DNA from: Byssochlamys sp. IMV 00236
Lineage: Eukaryota; Ascomycota; Eurotiomycetes; Eurotiales; Thermoascaceae
DNA: 64,000 bases
Direction of reading: 5' to 3'
Assembly: GCA_001931875.2 (NCBI GenBank)
Contig: MSJH02000815.1
Location: 124,001 to 188,000, forward strand
Positions 11,865 through 24,628 of the stretch are shown here, piece by piece. The notes below the pieces were generated by a model. That model worked only from the letters and a program-made list of their open reading frames with translations, made no database searches and had not been told where the DNA came from. Position numbers and translations under genes: made by a program. Every line of letters starts with the position of its first letter. Position 1 is the first letter of the stretch.

Positions 11865-14800
11865 ATGGCGGACTACACAATGTACCATGCCATGGGTCAG
11901 GGAGTTGCTCCCAATGAAGACCCTTCAAACCAGCAACAGAACCAAGCTGCACCACCGTACGATCCTTCTGCCGGTCCCTCACCGGCCGGATACCAGCAAC
12001 CTGTAGGTCCCTACGGATATGGAAATGTCCCCCCGAATGCGCAGCCTGCCTACGGTGCCATGCCGGCCTCGAATTTCAGCCCGAGTCCAAGCCCAGGATA
12101 CAATGCAGGCTCGGCTGGTGGGGTTGGAGCTCCAGTGGAGGATCCAATGTCAGGATTAGCATCACAGATGGGTGGATTGGGAATCGCGGGAGACGCCAGA
12201 GGACACAAGAAGAAGCACAGACATGCGTATCATGATATTGGCGGACCTGCACCATCATCGCCGGGGTTAAATGGTCTGCCTCACGGTGCCGGGCAGCCTC
12301 AGACACAATTCTTCAATCCTGGAGTGCAGCAGCCACAGGCCTTTTCGCCGGTTCCAGGTCCGATTCCACAAGCTGCGAACCCAGCAATGGGTGCGACACC
12401 TCAACCAGGCTTCCATGGTGGTGGCACGGGGGGTGTCTCTGCTCAGGGTAAAGTTGATCCTGAGCAGATACCCAGCATTCCAAGGTCTCGAGATATACCG
12501 GCACAGTATTACGCTCAACATGTATACCCGACGATGGAACAACATATCCCACCTCCTGCTGCAGTTCCATTTGTGGCTCACGATCAAGGCAACTCATCCC
12601 CGAAATATGCGCGCCTTACGCTGAACAGCATCCCCTCTACCTCCGACTTCCTTTCCTCTACCGCTTTGCCTCTGGGCTTGATCCTGCAGCCGCTCGCACG
12701 CTTAGACCCTGGCGAGCAACCTATACCGGTGCTAGACTTTGGAGACTCTGGTCCTCCACGATGTCGGAGGTGCAGAACTTACATAAACCCGTTCATGACC
12801 TTTGGATCCGGAGGTAACAAGTTCGTTTGCAACATGTGCACGTTCCCCAACGAGGTCCCGCTTGATTATTATGCGCCACTTGATCCTTCTGGAGTCCGCG
12901 TTGACCGTCTCCAGCGCCCAGAGTTAATGATGGGAACGGTCGAGTTTATGGTGCCTAAGGAATATTGGTCGAAAGAGCCGGTCGGTCTTCAATGGCTGTT
13001 CATAATCGATGTCAGCCAGGAATCCGTGAAAAGAGGATTCCTTAAGGGTGTCTGTGAGGGTATCATGGAGGCCCTCTACGGCGGGGACGATGAGCCCGCC
13101 GAGGAGGGAGCGGACGAAGCTGCGAAGAGAAAAGTTCCTCCAGGGTCGAAAGTCGGGATCATTACGTTCGATAGGGAAATCCACTTCTATAACCTCAGCG
13201 TAAGCTCATAGAGTCCCTTTCGATTGTGATGTACGAATCACTCACACTACACTAGCCACAGCTAGATCAGGCGCAGATGATGGTCATGACTGACCTAGAA
13301 GAGCCTTTCGTTCCTTTGAGCGAAGGCCTTTTCGTTGATCCTTATGAATCAAAGTGAGTCTAGCTGCTGCGAATCTGCTGTCTGATGGCTGGGACTAACA
13401 CCATTAGGGATGTCATTTCGTCTCTCCTGGGACAGATACCGTCGCTCTTTTCCAAGATCAAGAATCCCGAGCCTGCTCTACTTCCTGCAATCAACGCTGC
13501 TCTATCGGCCTTGCAGTCCACTGGTGGCAAGGTAGTATGTGCCATCTCCAGCTTGCCGACTTGGGGTCCAGGAAGACTGGTCATGAGAGAAGATCCAAAA
13601 GCCCACGGGACGGAGAATGAGAGAAAGCTATTCGCAACAGAGCAGCCTGGGTGGAAAAAGACTGCCACAAAACTTGCGGAGAGTGGTATCGGCGTTGACT
13701 TCTTCATTGCCGCTCCTGGAGGCGCCTACATGGATGTTGCAACTCTTGGTAAGTATCGCTATTATTCTGCGATGCATTCATTGTTGTTGACAATTTCTAG
13801 GCCATGTCGCTGCGGTCACTGGTGGCGAAACGTTCTTTTATCCCAACTTCCTTGCGCCAAGGGATGTTCGGAAGCTCTTGAAGGAGATCGTCCATACCGT
13901 CAACCGCGAAACAGGTTACCAGGCGTTGATGAAGGTCCGCTGCTCGAACGGCCTCCAAGTCTCTTCGTATCACGGAAACTTCTTGCAACACACCTTCGGT
14001 GCGGATCTTGAAATCGGTTCAATTGACGCGGACAAGGCACTGGGTGTCCTCTTCAGCTATGATGGAAAGCTGGATGCGAAACTCGATGCTCACTTCCAAG
14101 CCGCTTTACTGTACACCACAGCCAGTGGCCAACGCCGTGTACGGTGTATAAACATTGTGGCTGCCGTTAACGAGCGAGGAATGGACACAATGAAAGCCAT
14201 CGACCAAGATGCAGTCGTGGCTATCATTGCCAAGGAAGGTAAGACACGGGCATCACTTTATTTCCCATCTAGTCGTCGCAGCTGACACCAGAGAATAGCG
14301 GCCTCGAAGACGCTAGACAAGTCCTTGAAGGACATCCGAGCTAGCATCACGGAGAAGACGGTCGACATATTCAGCTGTTACCGCAAGAATTTCTCCGGTT
14401 CACATCCTCCCGGCCAGCTTGTACTGCCTGAAAATCTCAAGGAGTTCTCGATGTACATGCTGTGTCTGCTCAAATCCCGGGCTTTCAAAGGTATACCTGG
14501 TCTTTGCTACCGCCATCGGGACAGAGGTGCTGACGACTTACAGGCGGCCACGAAACCTCGGACCGTCGTACTCACGACATGCGTATGCTTCGCTCCATCG
14601 GCTGTACCGAGATGTCTCTCTATCTCTATCCTCGCGTGGTCCCGATTCACAACCTGAGTCCAGAGGACGGTTTCCCCAATGAGGCTGGTCAATTACAGGT
14701 CCCACCGTCACTACGAGCTAGTTTCTCCAAGGTCGAAGAGGGAGGCGCCTACCTTGTTGACAATGGTCAAATCTGCCTGCTTTGGCTGCATGCACAGGTA

Positions 14801-15181
14801 TCGCCCAACCTGCTAGAAGATCTATTTGGCCCAGAGCACAACTCATTACAGTCTCTCAATCCCCACCTGTCTTCCCTTCCCGTACTCGAGACGCACCTCA
14901 ATGCGCAGGTCCGCAACCTATTGCAGTACTTCTCTACTATCCGTGGCTCGAAGGCGGTCACGATTCAGCTCGCCCGTCAAGGCATGGACGGCGCGGAGTA
15001 TGAGTTTGCTCGTCTCCTGGTGGAAGACCGGAACAACGAGGCCCAAAGCTACGTTGATTGGTTGGTGCACATTCATCGCCAGATCAACCTCGAGCTAGCT
15101 GGTCACCGCAAGAGGGAAGATAGCGCTACTGGGGATGGAGCTCTGTCGAGTCTGACAGGGCTGCGGCCGGCTTACTGGTAG
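11865..15181 (+). CDS. sec24: COPII coat cargo-adaptor subunit Sec24
   Basis: Sec24 pairs with Sec23 in the inner COPII coat and binds cargo sorting signals during vesicle budding from the ER. Six exons join in frame: 11865-13199, 13256-13353, 13408-13748, 13801-14238, 14299-14490 and 14544-15181, giving 1013 residues. The first 240 residues are Pro/Gln/Gly-rich and low-complexity, with a KKKHRH basic patch near 115-120. A zinc finger with C300, C303, C322 and C325 has the C-X2-C-X18-C-X2-C spacing of the family. The trunk/Sec23-Sec24 region begins near residue 375 ([11 protein letters not shown]). Beta-sandwich, helical and gelsolin-like regions follow, ending in a [14 protein letters not shown] C terminus. 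Splice sites are canonical and each junction restores conserved sequence. The start is the first ATG that leads into the typical [12 protein letters not shown] terminus. This is an essential single-copy gene in fungi. Confidence 0.96.
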
Positions 15182-17743
15182 TGGTTGTTGAGTTAGAGAG
15201 TGCATGAAATGAGACATGAGCGCATTGCAGCATCAGCTATAGCATAATCTCACTTCTTTTCTGGCCATGCCAAAGGAGCTCAGGTCTATTCCTATCGACA
15301 TAGCTATCAACTACCAGTGTCCACCAGTGTCCCTGGCTCAGGGAGTTTCTCGTCATAGTGTCGGCAGGAACCTCGGCCCGTGCTTTGGCGTAAATCCTCG
15401 GCCAAAGCATTTACGCTGTAACTATTATTTCACTAACATTTTTGCTAGAGCATCGAACCTAGTAGCTGCCTAATACGGGCCAACAAACTTTAGTAGACAC
15501 CTCGACTATACCTAGATATACAACAACACGGCCAAAGCGCATGAGGCGTAACTATCTGTCAGGCACAGAAGAAAAGAAAGAGTTAAGCTCTTGATCATCC
15601 GTGACGATCGCGGCCGGTCGCATATCCGGCTGGCGATCAGCATAGCCACGTGGATGGCACTAAGGACCAAGTTAACAACACTGGCGCAGGACGGATCGCT
15701 AGAACCAACGACAGTCTCGTATCGAATATGAGGCAGCAGAAAACCAACTGAGGCTGAGGCATCATCGGCCTCGATATCAAGAGACGTGTCTACCAAGGGG
15801 AGTGACCGCCTTGATGCCAGGCAAGTCGGTGAGAACTTGACGCTGGACATGTTGCTTGGATGCGACGTGTCTCTTTCAAGCACGGAGGAGACTTCCGGTT
15901 AAGGATACTCTTCAGCCATTTCTCGATGAAATAGCCTGAGATATGGACTAGACTACGGATAGTCTCTCTTTCTCTATCTAGGAGATGAGATGAGGAGAGA
16001 ATGGCGCTGGTTACTACTGTACTCCGTCGAGGGGTCCAGAACAGAAGTCCCCGAATGCGAATGGCATGCCATCCCATCTCATCCCACCAACCAGAACATC
16101 CTGGGCCGAGTTTCCCGGGGCGAGAATCGGGATATCGCACTCAGTGGGAGGGTAACTTCTCCGCCAGAGAGACTTGCTGGTTATTGACTCCAGCTGCGGA
16201 GAAGAGAGGCAGGCCTGACTGACTGTTCCTGGGGCCAAGAAGTTCGAACCCCTGCTCGATTTCCCGTGCGAAGTTATTCGCGATTCGACAACCATACACC
16301 GAAGTTTCCCTTCGGATGGTTCAGTCGACAAGACAAGCGCTCAACTGGGATTTTGATAGGCAACAGTCCCCGAAATCACCACCAGAGCGAGTCTCCGCCG
16401 TGGGACACAGGAACGGCCCTTCCGGATGACACTGCAGATTCTTCCCTTTGGAGTCTGAGCCTCTGAGAGTCTGAGGTCTTTTCTGACAGTACAGTAGCCT
16501 ATATCCACCGAGAAAGCTTGGCGAGTTGGTCCAATACTAGAGGAATCGGCCAATCTAGTGCCATTTGGATGAGTCCAGAGTTTTGTTAGTGGACGCATTA
16601 CTGATTCTAGAACTCTAGACTGCCATGTTTCTACACAGGGGGGACTACGCTTTTTTCCAGGACCCTGGATGTCATTGTCCAGTGCGCTGGGGGGTGTTGG
16701 CACGGCCTCACTACGATGTTCAAACTTGAGTGAGTGCGCGAGCCTCGACCGAACGAGAAGCGAGCGACTAGTCCAAAATCATGTCGGAAGATGAGCCAAT
16801 CGGACTATCGCGATATTCAGGCACGCTGCAGGAACATGGACGTCAAATGAATTTTTTTCCTTTTTTTCTTTTATTTTTTTCTTTTTTTTTCTTGCCTGAA
16901 CATCATATGGTCGCCTCTGTGATGTGTCGGCTAAATGGATTCCACGCACCTGGGCCGGTGCCACCTCAGGCAGCGTGGCATTCCAAAAAATCCTTCAGCA
17001 CAGCACAGCCTTATTGGCGATCAAACCGCCGATGTGTTCTCTTCCCCTCCACATAAAACTTTGATTTGATGTTCTCAGGTCCCCGGAGTCCATAGGGCTT
17101 TGACCAAGTGGAGGCGCAGGGCTCGATGGCGTCCCTGACAGGATAACCTTATACACTTCCGATCCGCAGATTCTTCCATCGCGATCCAAGGTTGGCGGTG
17201 CCTGGAAGGGAAATCTCTAGCTCAGCACATTTCTCGAACCGTTCCAGATCATTGGGCCCGTCGGTCTACAGTCTCTGCTTACAATATCTCATATGCTGGT
17301 GGCAAGCGGTTCCGGCTGTCTTTTCACCAACCGGATGGTCAAGAATATACCGATGCTCACCCCGTTTCGGGCAAGTAAACCGTGGCATATGTCAGGTACC
17401 CTGAAGCTTCCAGGATTCGGTGAAGCGCATCGGCCTACAGGATCACTGCCCTGGATCAGGCCGAAAGTTACGCAGGCGCCATCCCGTCTCTCGGGTTCCT
17501 TCACTCTATGCCCGCGATATTGTTCATGCCACATGGGCTTACTTGCTCAACACCCGGTACCTGGTCCAGACTCTTCTCCCGGGCTTTTGGCCTCCACCTG
17601 ATTCTATCATGGCGCTGAAGGGCTCCAGTCGGCTCTCCACCCCCATGCCCATCCCATGGATGATGTCCTTCTCACGAAGAGTTCTTCTCTTACGGTCCAC
17701 TCTGGCAAGTGTTTGATCGCCTTTGCCAGCACATCCCAAAAGT
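15182..17743. other. Gene-free interval downstream of SEC24
   Basis: About 2.5 kb without a supportable gene. Open frames of about 100-120 codons on the minus strand near 15512-15883, 16014-16331 and 16341-16703 lack family resemblance, and several begin without an ATG. A long pyrimidine tract lies at 16852-16893 (separate entry). The right part is promoter DNA of the BYS1-type gene. Confidence 0.5.
16852..16893 (+). repeat. T/C-rich homopyrimidine tract
   Basis: This is a 42-base stretch almost entirely of T with scattered C, the longest pyrimidine run in this interval. Such tracts are common in Aspergillus promoters near transcription starts, but it lies more than 1 kb from the next ATG, so its role here is unknown. 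Confidence 0.6.
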
Positions 17744-17937
17744 TATAAAGAGGGTCTCAACTCCCTCCCGTTCAGGTCTCTTCTTTCTCCATCCACGAGA
17801 ACATCTGACACTCTCTTCTATATATATCAAACCACTTCCATTCTCTACAGTCCTTTGAAAGGTCAACTGCTTCAGTCTTTACAGCAACAATACCTCCCAA
17901 CATCGTCACTCCCTCCTATCAAACACAAAAAATCAAG
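17744..17937 (+). promoter_or_regulatory. Core promoter and 5' leader of the BYS1-type gene
   Basis: A TATA-like TATAAAG at 17744-17750 is followed by a strongly CT-rich stretch (about 17760-17805). A leader rich in A and C then runs to an A-rich, G-poor segment immediately before the ATG. A TATA element, a pyrimidine stretch and an A-rich initiation context are typical of strongly expressed Aspergillus genes. The transcription start was inferred, not seen. Confidence 0.5.
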
Positions 17938-18495
17938 ATGATGTTCTCCAAGATCCTCGGTCTTGCTACCGTCTTTGCTGGAGTTGCCTCCGCGCTCCCT
18001 GCTCAGATCATCACCCGTTCCACCAACGGAACCGCTTCCGCTCAGACCACTGGCGGTGGAGTCACCATTATCAACAACCTGGGCAGCGACCTCTATGCCT
18101 GGTCCGTTGCCAACAATGCGGATGTCCCCATGATCACCCTCAAGGCCAACGGTGGCACCTACTCTGAGACCTGGAAGACCAACCCCAACGGCGGTGGTGT
18201 CTCCATCAAGCTCGCCACCCAGCCTTCCCAGGCCGATGTCCTCCAGTTCGAGTACACTCTCTCCAGTGACACGATCTTCTGGGATCTCTCTTGCATCAAC
18301 ATGGGTACCAGCTCTGAGTTCACCTCCAAGGGCTTCGCCGTCACCTCTGACGATAGCACCTGCCCCACTGCCACCTGTGCTCCTGGCGACACGGCTTGCG
18401 CCGATGCCTATCTGATCCCTACCGATGACCACGCCACTCACGGATGCCCGTCTCAGGACAACCTCGTCCTGAACATCGGTAGCAACGGCAACTAA
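17938..18495 (+). CDS. bys1: BYS1-type small secreted protein
   Basis: This intronless 185-residue secreted protein resembles the Blastomyces yeast-phase-specific protein 1 (BYS1) family, a fungal group with a thaumatin-like fold. The biochemical role of the family is not settled; members are associated with the cell surface and with growth-form changes. A signal peptide covers about the first 20 residues (hydrophobic core GLATVFAGVASA, cleavage likely after ASA). The mature part starts its conserved region at VTIINNLGSDLYAWSV and has five cysteines, three of them in a cluster (STCPTATC ... DTAC). Two adjacent ATGs open the frame (17938 and 17941), and either gives the same signal peptide. 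Codon choice is strongly biased to C-ending codons, far more than in neighbouring genes, which suggests high expression. It lies alone, with 2.7 kb upstream and 2 kb downstream free of genes. Confidence 0.87.
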   Translation: MMFSKILGLATVFAGVASALPAQIITRSTNGTASAQTTGGGVTIINNLGSDLYAWSVANNADVPMITLKANGGTYSETWKTNPNGGGVSIKLATQPSQADVLQFEYTLSSDTIFWDLSCINMGTSSEFTSKGFAVTSDDSTCPTATCAPGDTACADAYLIPTDDHATHGCPSQDNLVLNIGSNGN

Positions 18496-20580
18496 AAAAG
18501 CCAACAAAGACAAAATTTCAGATCGATTCCTGGTGAATCATCGATCATTCCGGGCTGATTGATCATGATTTGAGAAACGATCGCTGCTCACCGGATGAGC
18601 ACGTTACCACCCTCCAACATGCAACCAGTGGTTGTGGTTGTGAATCGAGATATCTGTGATGTCCTATGTGATACCCAGATGAACGGTTCTCTGATTGGTT
18701 TTGACGATTAACGAGAATGGAACGGTGTAACGTGAATTGGATACTCCTTGACTGGAGAGTTCAGGAAGAAAGATACCCCTACGGATAGAAGAGCTGGATA
18801 TGCTCTAGAAAGCAGTCTTTTTTTTTGGGAAATTGAAAGGGAAAAAATGTTTTCAAACACAAAAAAAAAAGCCTTGATTTTATCTTGTCTATAGTGTTCA
18901 CATAACTAGAATTCTATGTGTTCCTTTTTTCATAAAATACCTTCCTTCCATCTGTAGGATCTATAACAGTTCTCTAGCTCTATATTGAACATCGATCACC
19001 ACCCACCACCGCTGACCTCAACAGGAACTCTTGTTGCCGTCTCCAGCCGTTATTCTTGCTGGAAGTGTGGAGCGGTGGCACTCTGTGGAGATCAAATCCA
19101 CACCCGCGTCCCGTCCGGACGTTCTCGACCGCTACACTTTCCCATCCTTCAAGTTCCCATCAGCGAGAGAGTTAAAAACTCTTTGTTCGCTTCTTCTTGT
19201 CTTGTTGCTTTCTCTCCACTTGTCTGACCCCTCCGGGCCCTCCCCGCCCACAAACCGGTTGTCAAAGAAAAGGGCTTGGACTACACACACAAAANNNNNN
19301 NNNNNNNNNNNNNNAAAAAAAAAAAAAAAAAAAAAAAGAAAAAAAAAGAAACAGGAAACAGGAAACCCCTCCCTGCCGCTTTACAATGATTGATCTGAAA
19401 ATCCATCCAAAGACGTGTACGTAGACATGAACAGTGTTACAGTGGAGTACTCGTGTTCCCGAAGAAGAAAGGTCTCAAGACCGGTTACTCTGTCTGGAAT
19501 AATAATAAAAACTGGCTTCCTAAAGTGGGTTTGTTTAACTTCCTGGTAGTAACTTAATAATACATATTAATAGGTACAACTGTAGACGTGGCGTGGTGGG
19601 TTCTGATTGTTTAATGGAATTATCTAATATATATATTCCTATTGGTTAGTACATAGTTAGTTAATTACTTATTTGATTGTGATTATTATTACTTTATAAT
19701 AATAATATGTATGTATTACTTTCACGCGCCCCCTCCTCCTTCGGAAGACCTGATGTGACCTGTGTAGTTACACTTGGTGTAGAGTAGCAAGTCGGTCTTC
19801 TAATGTTATTATTAATGCTGATAACATGTGTTGTATATACTGCTCGGGTGGATTCATGAGATCTGTTCAAGCGAATAATTTCCCTGGTGATTATGTATAT
19901 ACTTTCTTTGTCCTCGGAGCGATTTCATGTTGGGTAGATAGGTGGTTTTTTTACCATACTCTCTGGTGTCTGGAGAGAGTGCGTGAAAGGTTAATATATT
20001 ATTTCATCGAATTTGACGCACATAGTAAGTACTCTATAGTACGCTTAGACGCCATATAAGATATCCAAAATAAAAATAAAAAAGGACTGACAGAATCACA
20101 ATACTTCATCCTTGACCAGAATCCATCGATCTCAGAATCCTCCCCGATCTGACCCGATGGTCTAGTTAACCTTTTAGAATAATGGGCTCTAGATCGCGCC
20201 TAGAGTCTGGGCACTTGCGGTTTGAAGCTTCCCCGATGGCGCCAGTGCAAGGCACAGTTACACTTATGCGAAAATGGTAGTGACTACTCCGTAAGCGCTT
20301 TAGCTAGAGTGATTAGCCCGCTCTTGCATGTAAGTATGTACCTGGCCCGCGATCGGATGGATGTGGACAAAAGGATATAATAATAATGTTGATGACATCG
20401 ATATTATCCTACGTTCCTTGAATATTCGTTCCTATATACCCAACCCATGCCCTTGTGGTAGTCAATAGCTGCCGTCGCCACGCAATTTGCATCATCCCGC
20501 GACTTGGGTTGGCATTAGAGTTTTCCTTGCCAAGTGCAATAATACCGGAAAACAGGAAGCAGACGTTAATTAACGATTAA
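18496..20580. other. Gene-free interval with assembly gap
   Basis: This holds the 3' region of the BYS1-type gene (AT-rich, with T and A runs at 18818-18880) and then no supportable gene. An assembly gap of 20 Ns at 19295-19314 sits in an A-rich run, so sequence may be missing or collapsed. From 19500 to 19700 the DNA is AT-rich with ATT/AAT repeats. The 3' end of the ABC transporter gene, read from the other strand, closes the interval. Confidence 0.5.
19295..19337. other. Assembly gap (20 N) followed by poly-A run
   Basis: Twenty Ns at 19295-19314 are followed by 23 consecutive A (19315-19337) and further A-rich sequence. The true length of the homopolymer, and of any sequence lost here, is unknown. 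Confidence 0.95.
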
Positions 20581-23500
20581 TTAATTCTTCGACCGATTGA
20601 GCCTTTCTCCGACAGCCCGGATTTTTTCCATGGTTCCATGGGATCGAATAGCTTTCAACAATATATACGCGACCAACCGGTAGATGATCGTACACACCCC
20701 CAACGCCATAACATTCATTGGAGCGTTCGTGTCCAGATTGTATAGCTGCAAAACCTGCTCGCCGGTGTCAATAGGACACTGGCCGTTTGCGAGCCGCTCC
20801 GCAGCTGTACAGGTGAAGGTTTGGTGTTTCATCGAGTAGGGCGCGAGGTTGGCGATAGAGTACTTGATAGGGGAGAGATGGTTCAGGCCTTGCAGGAAAC
20901 CATTTAGGTTCAAGCTCATGATGCCCCCCATGATAGTGGAAATGGAGAGGAGGACGGATGTGATGTTCACGGAGAACCCTGCATGAGAGAAGAGTGTGCA
21001 GAACATGATACCTACGGACTCGCCACAGTTGATGATGCAGAAGCAGTTGAAGGCGCAGATCAGGAACATTTTACCGGTCCTTTCGAGATCGCAGACTAGG
21101 GCGGCAAATACCCCGAATATAAAAGACGAAACGATTTCAAATGGTAACTCGAGTGTGGTATATTGCAAAATAAACGTCTCCGTCGAGTAACAGTTGTCTG
21201 CTTCCTCGCGGTAGAAGACGTCCCGCTCGTTTGGATAGATGGCGATGTTTTGAAGCATACCTTGAAAGGAACCGTATTAGCATCCTCATTAATAATAGGG
21301 GTGATTTAAACTGGTGGATTCCACATACCGACAAAGTAAAGCGCTGCAAACTCTTGGATGAAGCCCATGCGCGACTGCACCGCCGGATAGTCATGCTTCA
21401 AGGGCGCAAAGAACAAGGCCATGATTATGGAAATGCCCACCACTTGCATGATACGAGACATCACCAGCGGGGGCTGTCTCCAAAGGTTGATAGTGGATCG
21501 GTACAAGACCAGCGGAAACGTAACCGTGAAGGGATGTATCTGCCTCTTGAGGCTACCCAGCTCAGCTGGAGTGGCAATCTGTGAAGTCTGCCGACCAAGG
21601 TTGTGAGGCAAATGTTCCCAGTTGACAATAAGTTTTTCGACCTTCTCTCGTGTCTCTGCCTCACGGTCCTCCTGTTGAAGGTCGACAGTGATGAGATCCA
21701 ACACAAAGTCTGCGGGATTGGTGGTCTTAGGGCAGTCATATCCCAAAGATGCGAAATACGGAAGCATCTCTCTGCCCGGCCCTGCGTAAACTGGATATCC
21801 TCCCCTGGCAAGGAGAAGTATGTTGTGAAAATGACCAAAGACATCCGATCGAGACTGGTGGATAGTAAGAATAAGTGTGCGTCCTTCTGCAGCCAAGCCC
21901 CTCAAGACGTCGATGATCGAGGTAGCCGTGAATGCATCTAGACCGGAAGTCGGTTCGTCTAGAAGCAACACCTTGGGATCGGTCAAGACCTGTATGGCGA
22001 TACTGACCCTCCTCTTCTCACCCCCGCTAATACCCTTGATCAGGTCACTGCCGATCAGATTGTCTGCGCAGTCTTTCAACCCCATTTTCAGTAGAATTTC
22101 CTCTGCGCGCTGATTCTTCTCTTCTCGCGACATCCACGATGGAAGCCTCAGACCAGCTGCAAATCGAAGGCTTTCACGAACGGTGAGCGACGGCATCAGA
22201 GCGTCATCATCCTGCGTCACAAACGAAGTGACCGATCTGATGACGCTCTCTGAAGGCACAGCACCATTGTATAGCATGTCACCAAGCACCCGATACTGGG
22301 TCCACAGATTTCCATGAAGTCTTCGCGCGACCGAGTTCAATAGCGAGGTTTTGCCAGATCCGGAAGGGCCCATGATAACATTCAACTCTCCAGGCCTGAA
22401 CTCCGCGGTTATAGGTCTCAAAACCTGCAGGGTACGGGACCTTCGACCAAGCCAATCTCTCTTCCGTATCTGCATGGCATATTTGTCAAGCGAAATTGCG
22501 ACTCTGCGAACCTCTTCTGCTGAACGGGCTGTGATCTTCTCCTTGCCAGCTGACAGGTCGACATCTGCCTTTCGTGCCTGGGCAACACCGATTCCGAACC
22601 GGTTGTATTGCAAGAGCAGACCTGCAAGTAAATAGAAACCGATGACAAATGCAACAAGGACGATTATGGGTCGCCATATCCAATTGTTCGGCATACCGAG
22701 ACTTTCCATGATATAGCGTCCCGTGTACTCCTTGCACGCAGGGTCTGTGGGATCTTTCGAGTACGGGCAGTCGTAAAAATGACCCCATGGAGGACCATTC
22801 ACTCCCATGAATTCGTTGGCACAGAGCGCACCGAATGTGTAAAATGTATATGCCGTCCACTTTAGCCATCTGACGTAGACCGGGATTTGCTGCGACTGGA
22901 CAAAGTAACCGCATGCGAATGACTGAAGCGTAAATGAAAGGTTACCAACCAAACTTGCGCCAGGGAAATTTCTCGCAATACCGATAGAGACAGCGGCGAA
23001 GGTCACCGCGATATAGTGCGTAAGTAGGGTAAGACAGAAGAAGATGAAGAATTGACCTGCATCTAAGCGATATCCTACCATGAAGTAGAAAATTACCGAG
23101 AACAACAGGGGAACAGGGAGGTCTTCAAGTGGAAGACGTGCTGCCCTTCTGCTCAATAAGAAGGCTGGCACCCCAACCACGCCCTCGTTTCGTTCCCGAT
23201 CAAAGAGTTGGATGTCTATTGTAAGGCGAAATGTCTCGTAAAGGAGAATAAGGTAACCGTTCAGACTGCTGGCGGTGTATAGACTTCCTTCACGGGAGCG
23301 GATACCTGCAAGGCTCTCGTCGAGCTGCAGAAAGATCCAACCGTTAATGACAGCCATCCCCACGGCCTCGAGCAAACTTCCAGCAACACCAAGAGGATCG
23401 CGGACAGTAGTTATAAATGTGCGCGAAGTCAATACGCGGAACTGTCGACCAAATGTCACGCCTCTGGGAACCACCACTACTGGAAGATGGTGGTGTTCCG

Positions 23501-24628
23501 CATCGGGACCCGTAGAAAGCAGCGCCTTCTCATTACCTGCTTTCTTTGCCATCCGATCTCCCCATGATTTTGTCAAGAAATCAACTCGAGCCTTCGACTC
23601 TGCCTCCAGTTCAGGAGATCGATTATCAAGGGCAGCCAAATCAATGAGAAATTCCGCCGGGTTGACAAACGGAGGCAATTCGTAACCACAACCCTCAAAG
23701 TACGACACTGAATCTTTCACAGGTCCACTATACAGTACCGAGCCGCGAGCCAGTAGAATTACATTGTCGAAGAGGTCCCATATCTCTGAGCGAGGGGCAT
23801 GGATGGAAACGATCACTGTTCGCCCAGCTTGCGCTAACCTCTTCAATGTCCGAATTATCTGAAAAGCACTTGTTGCATCCAAACCTGTGTGGCAAAGTCA
23901 ATGGACGATACTATGTCTCTCATGAAGGCCTACGTACCAGTAGTAGGTTCATCACAGAACAGCACCGACGGATTCGCCAGCATCTGGACACCGATGCTCG
24001 TTCTTCGTTTCTCTCCACCACTACAGCCCTTGTGCATGTTGTTCCCGATTCGCGTGTCAGCACATTCTTTCAGACCGAGTTCCAGAATAACCTGCTCCAC
24101 GATACTATGTCTCTCATCCTGCGTGGCTGGTGGTGGGAGTCGGAGATCTGCAGAATACCGTAGGGTTTCTCTGACAGTTAATGTTGGGATCAAGATGTCC
24201 TGCTGCATAACATATGCGCTGCTTATGTGATTGATATCCGCGTCGCCATTGAATGTTGTAGCTCCTGATATCTTCAATTTATTCGATCCCATCCTCCTCG
24301 CCATCACATTGAGAAGCGACGTCTTTCCCGAACCACTGCTTCCAATAATTGCCGTCAGACTGCCGCTTGGCATGTCCGCGTTGACACCATCGAGGATGGT
24401 TTTGGCTGTCTCGGGGGGTGGCTTTCCCCGGAGACGATTCCATAATTGGGAGGGAGGTGTTTCCCATAATGGAGGCACGGTGTCGAGAAGTACAGACAAA
24501 TTCCGAACTTGCACATCTACCGGATTCACTGCGCGGAAATTAAGATTCGTATCGACTCCCTGTGTACTCCCCGCAATCAGCGCGGGGTCCTCATGGACGT
24601 TATCTCCGGAAAGCTTCTCCTGGCCCAT
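20581..24628 (-). CDS. Full-length white-type ABCG transporter (NBD-TMD)x2
   Basis: This is a membrane ATP-driven exporter of the ABCG family. Three exons (24628-23938, 23884-21329, 21260-20581) give 1308 residues. Both introns (53 and 68 bp) fall in conserved blocks and restore them: DEPTTG/LDATSAF and ALYFVG/MLQN. The first nucleotide-binding domain has Walker A GSSGSGKTS (about 96-104), signature CSGGEKRR (about 202) and Walker B FCDEP. It is followed by six membrane spans around residues 375-655. The second has Walker A GPSGSGKTS (about 736-744), signature ISGGEKRR and Walker B LLLDEPTSGLD, then a second membrane domain. It lacks the PDR-type N-terminal extension and degenerate first NBD, so it fits the yeast YOL075C-like group of full-length white-type pumps rather than the drug-resistance PDR group. 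Both ATP sites look complete. The substrate is unknown. Confidence 0.93.

Noticed and set aside
12267..12624. Overlapping open frames of 94-117 codons on both strands inside SEC24 exon 1
   Set aside because: They are shadows of the low-complexity Pro/Gln/Gly N terminus of Sec24, which is conserved in its own frame.
16225..16265. Sequence with GTTCGAACCCC resembling a tRNA B box
   Set aside because: The flanking bases do not form a T-stem on either strand, and no acceptor stem or A box lies at the right distance.
17872..18513. A 213-codon open frame on the minus strand, fully overlapping the BYS1-type gene
   Set aside because: It exists because the sense gene uses almost only C-ending codons, which removes stops from the antisense frame. 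The sense frame has a signal peptide and family similarity.
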